From: an uncultured bacterium
GTDB taxonomy: Bacteria; Actinomycetota; Thermoleophilia; BMS3ABIN01
Length of the DNA: 5,410 nucleotides
Reading direction: 5' to 3'
Assembly (NCBI GenBank): GCA_913009925.1
Contig: CAJVWY010000092.1
Location: forward strand, 1 to 5,410
Both the position numbers and the translations under genes were made by a program. How positions within the stretch are numbered: position 1 is the stretch's first letter; each line of letters opens with the position of its first letter. Of the stretch, positions 1 to 5,410 are shown piece after piece. The notes beneath the pieces are model-generated. The model made no database searches. It saw only the letters and a program-made list of their open reading frames with translations, and was not told the DNA's origin.

Positions 1-1523
1 GCGCGGCGCTGGCCTTCGGCGGTGTCGAGGCCGGTGACTACCGGAACATCCTCAAGTACAACAAGGACCGCATCTTCGCATTCGTGCTGGCCTTCGGCGA
101 GGTGACCGACAAGAAATACGCCACGGCGGCCGGGGCCATCTCCTATGGGTTCCCCACTATCGCCACCAGCGATATACCCGAAATCCTGCCCACCGGGGTC
201 TGCACCTACGAACACGTTGTCAGCAATGTGCCCTGTGACGAGATCGTCGCCAGGGCCATCGAGGTGCGTGGCCTCAAGGTGGTCGTCACCGAGGTGCCGG
301 TACCGGTAGCCTATAGCCCCGCCTTCGAGGGTGAGCGTATCCGCAAGGGTGAGTACTGGGTGGAGCTTGCCGGTCCCAAATCAGCGGGCTGTGAGTTTAC
401 CGAGATCGCCGACGATGTGGAGGACGGCAAGATCGAGGTCATTGGACCGGAGATCGATGACGTCGAAGAGGGGGCGACCGTTCCCTTTGCCATCCATGTC
501 AAGGTCTCGGGACGCAAGATGCAGAAAGACTTCGAACCCATCCTCGAACGCCAGGGCCACTCTTTCTTCAATGAGGCCGAAGGCGTGCTGCATATGGGGC
601 AGCGTGACACCATCTGGATGCGCATCAGCAAGAGGGCTCACGACGCCGGTTTCAACTTCGAACACCTGGGCAAGATCATCCATGCCCGTTATCATGCCGA
701 CTTCGGCACGGTAGTGGACAAGGTGCAGGTGGCCATATATACCACGGAAGAGGACGTGGAGAAGGTGCTGGAGGTGGCGCGCAAGGCATATCAGGAACGT
801 GATGACCGCCTGGGCAGCCTCACCGATGAAAGCGTCGACACCTTCTATTCCTGTATCCTCTGCCAGAGCTTCGCGCCGACCCATGTCTGTGTGATAACCC
901 CCGAACGGCCCGGCCTGTGCGGCTCCTATAACTGGCTGGACGGCAAGGCCGCCTACGAGATGAACCCCACCGGCGGCAACCAGCCCGTTCCCAAGGGCGA
1001 GACCATCGACGACGCCCGCGGGCAGTGGAGCGGTGTCAATGATTATGTGAAGGAGAACTCGCAGGGTACCGTGGTGGCCTTCAACACCTATTCCATGATG
1101 GAGGATCCCATGACCTCCTGCGGCTGTTTCGAGGTCATCAGCTGCGTGTTGCCCATGTGTAACGGCATCATGACGGTGAACCGTGAATACAAGGGTCAGA
1201 CACCCTCGGGCATGAAGTTCTCAACGCTGGCCGGCTCGGTCGGCGGCGGAGTACAGAGCCCGGGCTTCCTGGGTCATTCCCGATTTTATATGGGTTCGCC
1301 AAAGTTCATCTCCGCCGACGGCGGCATCAAGAGACTGGTGTGGATGCCCAAGGAGCTCAAGGAGGAGATGCGGGACATTCTGATCAAGGCGGGCGAGCGA
1401 GAGGGCGTACCCGACCTGATCGACAAGATAGCCACCGAGGAAGACGGCATCGAGGAGGATCAGGTGCTGGAATACCTGACCAAGGTCGGCCATCCGGCAC
1501 TGGAGATGGATCCGCTGTTCTAG
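1..1523 (+). CDS. acsB: Acetyl-CoA synthase catalytic subunit (CODH/ACS complex), 5'-truncated by window edge
   Basis: Makes acetyl-CoA from CO (delivered by CO dehydrogenase), a methyl group from the corrinoid iron-sulfur protein, and CoA, in the cytoplasm. The first whole codon is at 3; 506 residues are visible. The GTG at 84 is internal, since coding runs through it to the window edge. The A-cluster is complete. Four cysteines at 852, 861, 888 and 918 (spacing +3, +9, +10) match the [4Fe-4S] ligands Cys506/509/518/528 of the Moorella enzyme. The Cys-Gly-Cys that holds the distal nickel is at 1119-1127, 67 residues after the last cluster cysteine, exactly as Cys528 to Cys595. The stretch CILCQSFAPTHVC includes the Phe next to the cluster (Phe512 in Moorella). 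By this register the fragment starts near Moorella residue 223 and ends within one residue of its 729. About 90 residues of domain 1 are thus present, marking the bacterial form rather than archaeal CdhC. The CO dehydrogenase gene is not in view. Identification is very secure; Moorella numbering is from memory. Confidence 0.97.
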   Translation, partial: AALAFGGVEAGDYRNILKYNKDRIFAFVLAFGEVTDKKYATAAGAISYGFPTIATSDIPEILPTGVCTYEHVVSNVPCDEIVARAIEVRGLKVVVTEVPVPVAYSPAFEGERIRKGEYWVELAGPKSAGCEFTEIADDVEDGKIEVIGPEIDDVEEGATVPFAIHVKVSGRKMQKDFEPILERQGHSFFNEAEGVLHMGQRDTIWMRISKRAHDAGFNFEHLGKIIHARYHADFGTVVDKVQVAIYTTEEDVEKVLEVARKAYQERDDRLGSLTDESVDTFYSCILCQSFAPTHVCVITPERPGLCGSYNWLDGKAAYEMNPTGGNQPVPKGETIDDARGQWSGVNDYVKENSQGTVVAFNTYSMMEDPMTSCGCFEVISCVLPMCNGIMTVNREYKGQTPSGMKFSTLAGSVGGGVQSPGFLGHSRFYMGSPKFISADGGIKRLVWMPKELKEEMRDILIKAGEREGVPDLIDKIATEEDGIEEDQVLEYLTKVGHPALEMDPLF

Positions 1524-1576
1524 GTGTCTCCATAGCAGAGATCGGCAATATCAACCAGCGAGCTGTTTTCAGCATG

Positions 1577-1583
1577 AAGGGAG
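1577..1583 (+). promoter_or_regulatory. Ribosome binding site of acsC
   Basis: The sequence AAGGGAG lies 8 bases before the GTG at 1592. An in-frame TAG at 1586-1588, two codons before the GTG, excludes any earlier start. Together these fix the GTG start of acsC. Confidence 0.8.
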
Positions 1584-1591
1584 TGTAGTCA

Positions 1592-2938
1592 GTGGCTCTT
1601 AGCGGTCTGCAAATATTCAAGCTGCTTCCCAAGACCAACTGCAAGGAATGCGGACAGGCCACCTGTATGGCCTTTGCCATGCAGCTGGCGGCGGGCAAGG
1701 CGGAACTGGACGAGTGCCCATACGTGTCCGACGAGGCCAAGGCCGAGCTGGGCGAGGCTTCGGCGCCGCCGGTGCGCAAGGTTACCATAGGCACCGGAGA
1801 CATGGCGGTTACCATCGGCGAGGAGACCGTGCTGTACCGGCATGAAAAGCGTTTCGAGCATATGCCGGGCCTGGGCGTCCTCATCACCGGCGACATGGAC
1901 GACGGTGAAGTGGATTCGCTGCTGGAGCAGTTGAAGCAGCAGGAATTTAACTACGTGGGGCAGACGCTGAGGCCGCGGGTGGCGGCTATCAAGGCTGACG
2001 ACGGCGCCAGGCTGGCGGAGCTGGCTGCCAGGGCGGACGAGAAAGCGGGTGCGGCACTGGTCCTGATAAGCGGGGACGCGGCCGCGCTCAAGGCAGCCGC
2101 GGAGCCGCTTAAAGACAGGAAACCTCTGCTGTACGCGGCCACCGAGGCCAATTTCGATGATGTGGCCGCCGTGGCCGGAGAGCTGGACGTTCCTTTCGCC
2201 ATCAAGGCCGATTCACTGGAGAAGCTGGCCGATCTGGGGCAGAAGGCCATCGATGCTGATTTCAAGGAGGTTGTGCTCGATCCCTGTTCGGCGACCCTGG
2301 GAGATGTGCTCATGGACCAGACGCTCATCCGGCGCGCCGCCGTCAAGCAGACCTTCCGCGCCCTGGGCTTTCCCACCATCGGTTTCCCCTGTGACATGAC
2401 CGGCGACAAGATGCAGGAGGCGGTTTTCGCCTCTACCTTTATCGCCAAGTATACGGGCATCGTCATCCTGTCCGACCTGGACCCGGCGCGGGTGATGCCG
2501 CTGCTCTACCTCAGCCAGAACATATACACCGATCCGCAGCGGCCGATGCAGATGGACCAGGGCGTCTATCCCATCAACGATCCGAATGAGGATTCACCCA
2601 TACTGGTAACGACCAACTTCTCGCTTACCTACTTCACCGTGTCCTCCGAGGTGGAGGCGAGCAAGGTCCCGGCCTGGCTGTGCATCATGGACGTGGAGGG
2701 ACAGTCGGTGCTTACGGCATGGGCCGCGGGCAAATTCGTAGCCGACGCCATCGCCCCCTTTCTCAAGAAGAGCGGTATCGAGGAGAAAGCGCCCCACAGG
2801 AAGATTACCATCCCCGGCTACGTCGCCCAGATCTCCGGTGAGCTGGAGGAGGAGCTGGGCGAAGGCTGGGAGGTGCAGGTGGGCGTACGCGAGGCCGCCG
2901 ACATACCCAAGTACCTGCGGCAGCTGAGTAAGAACTGA
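1592..2938 (+). CDS. acsC: Corrinoid iron-sulfur protein, large (gamma) subunit
   Basis: Carries the methyl group on a cobamide between methyltetrahydrofolate methyltransferase and acetyl-CoA synthase; cytoplasmic. The protein is 448 residues, close to the roughly 446 usual for bacterial AcsC/CfsA. The N-terminus has the expected [4Fe-4S] domain, with cysteines at residues 17, 20, 25 and 42 (C-x2-C-x4-C-x16-C) and the familiar opening ALSGLQIFKLLPKTNCKECG. This cluster reductively reactivates Co(II). Residues of about 95-320 form the TIM-barrel region. About 325-446 is the C-terminal corrinoid-binding domain, starting near SPILVTTNFSLTYF. Thr375 is a plausible counterpart of the threonine (Thr374 in Carboxydothermus, from memory) beneath the cobalt of the base-off cofactor. 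The GTG start is fixed by a strong Shine-Dalgarno and an in-frame stop just upstream. It lies 68 bases after acsB, likely in the same transcript. The partner small subunit, acsD, does not follow it. The archaeal homologue is CdhE, but the bacterial acsB context favours the name acsC. Confidence 0.96.
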   Translation: MALSGLQIFKLLPKTNCKECGQATCMAFAMQLAAGKAELDECPYVSDEAKAELGEASAPPVRKVTIGTGDMAVTIGEETVLYRHEKRFEHMPGLGVLITGDMDDGEVDSLLEQLKQQEFNYVGQTLRPRVAAIKADDGARLAELAARADEKAGAALVLISGDAAALKAAAEPLKDRKPLLYAATEANFDDVAAVAGELDVPFAIKADSLEKLADLGQKAIDADFKEVVLDPCSATLGDVLMDQTLIRRAAVKQTFRALGFPTIGFPCDMTGDKMQEAVFASTFIAKYTGIVILSDLDPARVMPLLYLSQNIYTDPQRPMQMDQGVYPINDPNEDSPILVTTNFSLTYFTVSSEVEASKVPAWLCIMDVEGQSVLTAWAAGKFVADAIAPFLKKSGIEEKAPHRKITIPGYVAQISGELEEELGEGWEVQVGVREAADIPKYLRQLSKN

Positions 2939-2995
2939 GCAGTATAGCCTGTAAAACATTGTAAAGTCTTTGTGAGGACCCGGGTCAGCTCTGCC

Positions 2996-4999
2996 ATGAA
3001 CGATAACCAAACCCTGACAAGATCTTTTTCGAGGCCCGTCACGGGAGACGCTAACCTGCGTCCCCCCTGCGAAGTGGCCTGCCCCATACATACGGATGTA
3101 CAGCGCTATGTACAGCTGGTGGCAGAAGGAAAGCCGGCGGCGGCTCTGGCGGTGGTTCGGGAGACCAACCCGTTGCCGCAGGTGATCGGGAGGATCTGCG
3201 CTCATCCCTGCGAGGAAGAATGTCGCAGGGGACAGGTGGACGAGCCCATCGCCATCTGTAACCTCAAGCGTGCCGCCGGGGACGGCGCCAGGGATGCCGG
3301 TGCCGTACCCGCGCCGCCGCGGCCGGAGTTCTCCAGCGGCCGCCAGGTGGCCATCGTCGGCTCCGGGCCTTCCGGCCTGGCGGCGGCGCATGATCTGGCG
3401 CTGCTGGGAGTGAAGACGGTCATCTTCGAACAGCAGCCCGAGCCGGGCGGGTTCCTGCGCACAGGCATACTCAATTTCCGTCTGCCTAAATACATCCTCG
3501 ATGAGGACATCGCATATATCGCCGGGATGGGCGTGGAGATCAGAACCGGCGTATCCATAGGCAGGGACCTCACCTTCCAGGAGCTGGAAGAAGAGTACGA
3601 TGCCATCCTCATCGCCGTGGGCCTGTCGCTGAGCCGCTCCATTCCGCTGCCCGGCGCGGATCTGCCGGGGGTCTACCTGGCGGTACCTTTCCTGGAAGAC
3701 GTGAACGCCGGCCGCGACGTGGACCTGGGTGAAGAGATCATCGTTATCGGCGGCGGCAACGTGGCCATCGACGTAGCCCGAGCGGCTCGGCGGCTGTCGG
3801 GTGGAAAGGTGACCATGGTCTGCCTGGAGGCCGACCAGGAGATGCCGGCTCATGAGTGGGAGATAAAGGATGCCCGCGATGAGGGAATCGATATCGTCAG
3901 CAGCCAGGGACCCAAGGCCATCCTGGGAGATGACAGGGTCGAGGGGCTGGAGGTAATGAAGTGTGAATCGGTTTTCGACGACAGGGGTCGTTTCGCGCCC
4001 ACCTTCTGTGAGACCGAGCTTTCGACCATCAGGGGCGATACGGTGATCATTGCCATCGGCCAGATGTCAGACCTTTCTTTCGTGCCCGCCAACGGCCCCG
4101 AGCTGGACCAGCGGGGGCTGCTGGTTTTCGACCGGCGGCGCTGGGCCACCACCAGGCCAGGCATCTTCGCCAGCGGCGAAGTGGTTACCGGACCGGGGGC
4201 GGCGGTGAACGCGCTGGCCAGCGGCCGGCGGGCGGCGATCTCCATTGCCCGCTATTTGGGTCTGGATGCTGAAGATTACCCCGAGCCAGAAGCCATCGGC
4301 GAACTTCCACGGCGGGTGCGGGAAGAGCAGGTGAGGCAGGCCCCGCGGCGCCGGATGCCCACCCGCCCCCAGGATGAGCGTATCGGCGATTTCAATGAGG
4401 TGGAGACCGGGCTGGGCGAGGTTGATGCCCGCTGCGAGGCGTCACGCTGTCTGCTATGCGGCAGCGGCGCGCGTTATTCCCAGCTGAAATGCGTTTCCTG
4501 CCTGACCTGCGTGCGGGTCTGCCCCTACGGCGCCCCCACTGCGGACAAGGACGGGCTGATGGGCATCGATGCGGATGTCTGTCAGGCCTGCGGCATCTGT
4601 TTTACCCAGTGTCCGGCCAAGGCGATAGATCTGGAGGTCGTATCGGAACAGGGGCTGGCGGCGCAGATAGACGAGGCCGCGGCCGGCGGCGGGGCCCTGG
4701 AGTTCGGCTGCTGGTATCCGCAGACGCGCGTGGCTCCGGAAGCCCGGGCGGTGATGCTGCCGTGCACCGGCAGGCTGAGCGTGACCATGCTGCTCAGGGC
4801 GCTGGAAGCCGGGGCGGAAAAGGTGTATGTGGCCGTCTGTAGTGAGGATGACGACGGGCACTTCGTACAAGGCCACCGGCAGACCCGCGCCGCCGTCCAG
4901 GAGACCCGGTCCATCCTGGAAGATATCGACCTGGCTCCGGACCTCATCGAGCTAAAGGTCGTGGCGGAGAAAAAATGCCTGAAGGGGGCCGCGGGATGA
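2996..4999 (+). CDS. GltD-like FAD/NAD(P) oxidoreductase fused to a 2x[4Fe-4S] ferredoxin segment and an MvhD/FlpD-like domain
   Basis: Predicted cytoplasmic electron-transfer flavoprotein; substrate not shown by sequence. Taken from the ATG at 2996 (667 residues), the domains in order are as follows. Residues 20-100 are a Fer4_20/GltD-type iron-sulfur domain with Cys25, 29, 68, 72 and 76. The FAD Rossmann motif is VAIVGSGPSG near 118-127. The NAD(P) motif is IVIGGGNVAIDVAR near 249-262. The C-terminal FAD segment FASGEVVTGPG is near 391. Two ferredoxin motifs follow: Cys499/502/505/509 and Cys529/532/535/539, preceded by Cys480/485/488. About 567-660 is an MvhD/FlpD-like tail (VMLPCTGRLS, then VCSEDDDGHFVQGH). 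There is no signal peptide or membrane segment. Neither start is well supported: GTG 2972 adds 8 residues and has no Shine-Dalgarno, while ATG 2996 has only GAGGA 17 bases away. The stop overlaps metV by ATGA. Inferred role: passing NAD(P)H or ferredoxin electrons to MetVF. Alternatives are a CO-dehydrogenase-linked NAD(P) reductase or a bifurcating enzyme; true glutamate synthase is unlikely because no large subunit gene is adjacent. Confidence 0.92.
   Translation: MNDNQTLTRSFSRPVTGDANLRPPCEVACPIHTDVQRYVQLVAEGKPAAALAVVRETNPLPQVIGRICAHPCEEECRRGQVDEPIAICNLKRAAGDGARDAGAVPAPPRPEFSSGRQVAIVGSGPSGLAAAHDLALLGVKTVIFEQQPEPGGFLRTGILNFRLPKYILDEDIAYIAGMGVEIRTGVSIGRDLTFQELEEEYDAILIAVGLSLSRSIPLPGADLPGVYLAVPFLEDVNAGRDVDLGEEIIVIGGGNVAIDVARAARRLSGGKVTMVCLEADQEMPAHEWEIKDARDEGIDIVSSQGPKAILGDDRVEGLEVMKCESVFDDRGRFAPTFCETELSTIRGDTVIIAIGQMSDLSFVPANGPELDQRGLLVFDRRRWATTRPGIFASGEVVTGPGAAVNALASGRRAAISIARYLGLDAEDYPEPEAIGELPRRVREEQVRQAPRRRMPTRPQDERIGDFNEVETGLGEVDARCEASRCLLCGSGARYSQLKCVSCLTCVRVCPYGAPTADKDGLMGIDADVCQACGICFTQCPAKAIDLEVVSEQGLAAQIDEAAAGGGALEFGCWYPQTRVAPEARAVMLPCTGRLSVTMLLRALEAGAEKVYVAVCSEDDDGHFVQGHRQTRAAVQETRSILEDIDLAPDLIELKVVAEKKCLKGAAG
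4490..4612 (+). other. Twin [4Fe-4S] ferredoxin motif region within the oxidoreductase
   Basis: Two consecutive C-x2-C-x2-C-x3-C-P motifs (CVSCLTCVRVCP and CQACGICFTQCP) are separated by 19 residues between the last cysteine of the first and the first of the second. This is the classic 2[4Fe-4S] ferredoxin arrangement. It lies between the flavin core and the MvhD-like tail, so it probably carries electrons between those two ends of the protein. Confidence 0.9.
4694..4975 (+). other. MvhD/FlpD-like C-terminal domain with an incomplete cysteine set
   Basis: Canonical MvhD/FlpD domains have, from family knowledge, a C-x2-C near the start, then a CSGR-type motif, then a GCHxGDCHYxxGN-type motif. 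Together these bind a [2Fe-2S] cluster. Here the equivalents are GCW (one cysteine, codon at 4709), PCTGR (codon at 4763) and VCSEDDDGHFVQGH (codon at 4838). The surrounding pattern matches, including the Leu-x-Ala-Leu-x-x-Gly-Ala helix, the Asp-x-His and the later Gln-Gly-x-x-x-Thr. Only three of the expected cysteines remain: the second of the opening pair and the one before the conserved His (Gly here) are missing. The assignment rests on motif recall, not on a profile search. Confidence 0.7.
4981..4988 (+). promoter_or_regulatory. Ribosome binding site of metV, inside the preceding gene
   Basis: GAAGGGGG lies 7 bases before the ATG at 4996, within the last codons of the oxidoreductase gene. 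It favours 4996 over the in-frame ATG at 4975, which has its own weaker GGAG at 4966-4969. Together with the ATGA overlap it indicates translational coupling. Confidence 0.7.
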
Positions 5000-5410
5000 T
5001 CGTCACCAAACCAAAGCCGTTCCGGAAGATCAAGCAGTTCACCGACCCCTGCGAGAACATCCTGGTGGTGGGCTGCAATACCTGCACGGCCGTCTGCCTG
5101 GCCGGAGGCGAAAAGGAGGCGGAGCAGCTGGCCGCCAAGATAAGGCTGCACCGGCGCCGGCAGGGGCTGGGCGGCAGCGTGGAGACGGTGACGGTGCTGC
5201 GGCAGTGTGAGCACGAGTTCAACGAGGAGATCGCGGAAATGGTAGAGGGCCGCGACCTGCTGCTCTCCACCGCCTGCAGTATCGGGCCGCAGGCGCTGGC
5301 CGAGCGCTACACCGGCGTGCGGGTCGCCCCGGCCATGAATACCAATATGCTGGGCATGGTCAAGGAGCATCATGTCTGGAGCGAGTACTGTGTCGCCTGT
5401 GGCGACTGCG
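4996..5410 (+). CDS. metV: Methylenetetrahydrofolate reductase iron-sulfur partner subunit MetV, 3'-truncated by window edge
   Basis: MetV pairs with the flavoprotein MetF to reduce methylene- to methyl-tetrahydrofolate in the methyl branch of the Wood-Ljungdahl pathway; cytoplasmic. The window holds 138 complete codons of a protein usually a little over 200 residues, and no stop is reached. Recognised by its start MIVTKPKP, the motif VVGCNTCTAVCLAGGEKE (Cys27, 30, 34), RQCEHEF (Cys71), STACSIGPQALAERY (Cys94), PAMNTNMLG, and the final CVACGDC (Cys132, 135, 138). These match the MTHFR C-terminal family (PF12225), whose cysteines bind iron-sulfur or zinc. The ATG at 4996 overlaps the preceding TGA as ATGA and has a good Shine-Dalgarno. 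The in-frame ATG at 4975 would add MPEGGRG and deepen the overlap; it looks less likely because family members start at the MI(V/I)TK sequence. The metF gene is expected just downstream but cannot be seen. Confidence 0.93.
   Translation, partial: MIVTKPKPFRKIKQFTDPCENILVVGCNTCTAVCLAGGEKEAEQLAAKIRLHRRRQGLGGSVETVTVLRQCEHEFNEEIAEMVEGRDLLLSTACSIGPQALAERYTGVRVAPAMNTNMLGMVKEHHVWSEYCVACGDC

Noticed and set aside
84..86. GTG as the start of a 479-residue protein
   Set aside because: The frame stays open to the window edge, and the upstream residues (for example NILKYNKDRIFAFV) continue domain 1 of acetyl-CoA synthase, so this is an internal valine.
1..1523. Archaeal-type acetyl-CoA synthase (CdhC)
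   Set aside because: CdhC lacks the large N-terminal domain, whereas this fragment includes about 90 residues of that domain before the region shared with CdhC.
1562..1573. Small inverted repeat GCTG-TTTT-CAGC between acsB and acsC as a possible terminator
   Set aside because: The stem is only 4 base pairs and no T-run follows it. It sits just before the acsC ribosome binding site, so it is too weak to call.
2594..3853. 419-codon open frame on the minus strand
   Set aside because: It lies opposite two strongly identified genes (acsC and the oxidoreductase) and crosses their junction. Its translation is rich in His, Arg and Gly with no recognisable domain, as expected of an antisense shadow in GC-rich DNA.
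2996..4999. Glutamate synthase small subunit (gltD)
   Set aside because: The FAD/NAD(P) core is GltD-like, but the extra 2[4Fe-4S] segment, the MvhD-like tail and the acs/met neighbours do not fit ammonia assimilation, and no gltB is adjacent.
4582..5373. 263-codon open frame on the minus strand
   Set aside because: Antisense to the ferredoxin/MvhD-like region and to metV, both supported by conserved cysteine motifs. The translation shows no family features.

Overview
This window is one continuous, plus-strand operon segment from an anaerobic bacterium that carries the Wood-Ljungdahl (reductive acetyl-CoA) pathway. The DNA is GC-rich (roughly 60% by eye), and all genes point the same way with short gaps or an overlap. 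The acetyl-CoA synthase still shows the end of the large N-terminal domain that archaeal CdhC lacks, so the source is bacterial. The phylum cannot be fixed from sequence reading alone. High-GC anaerobes such as Chloroflexota, Actinomycetota or Moorella-like Firmicutes are all possible.

Layout: (1) bases 1-1523 hold the 3' two thirds of acsB, the acetyl-CoA synthase subunit, with a complete A-cluster ligand set. (2) After a 68-base gap, 1592-2938 is a complete acsC, the large subunit of the corrinoid iron-sulfur protein. (3) After a further short gap, 2996-4999 (possibly from 2972) encodes a large multi-domain flavin/iron-sulfur oxidoreductase. It has a GltD-like FAD and NAD(P) core, a two-cluster ferredoxin segment and a C-terminal MvhD/FlpD-like domain. 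(4) Overlapping its stop codon by ATGA, 4996 to the window end is the 5' part of metV, the iron-sulfur partner of methylenetetrahydrofolate reductase.

How they fit together: MetV, with a MetF expected just downstream, belongs to the last reductive step of the methyl branch. The corrinoid protein carries that methyl group, and acetyl-CoA synthase condenses it with CO and CoA. The oxidoreductase sits between the carbonyl-branch and methyl-branch genes and is translationally coupled to metV. The best inference is that it wires NAD(P)H or ferredoxin electrons to MetVF. It would do the job that separate HdrABC-MvhD proteins do beside metVF in Moorella. This fusion, with a degenerate MvhD-like tail, is the most interesting item here. 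The direction of the pathway (acetogenic, autotrophic or oxidative) cannot be read from the window.

There are no RNA genes, mobile elements, CRISPR arrays or long repeats, and no non-coding stretch exceeds 70 bases.
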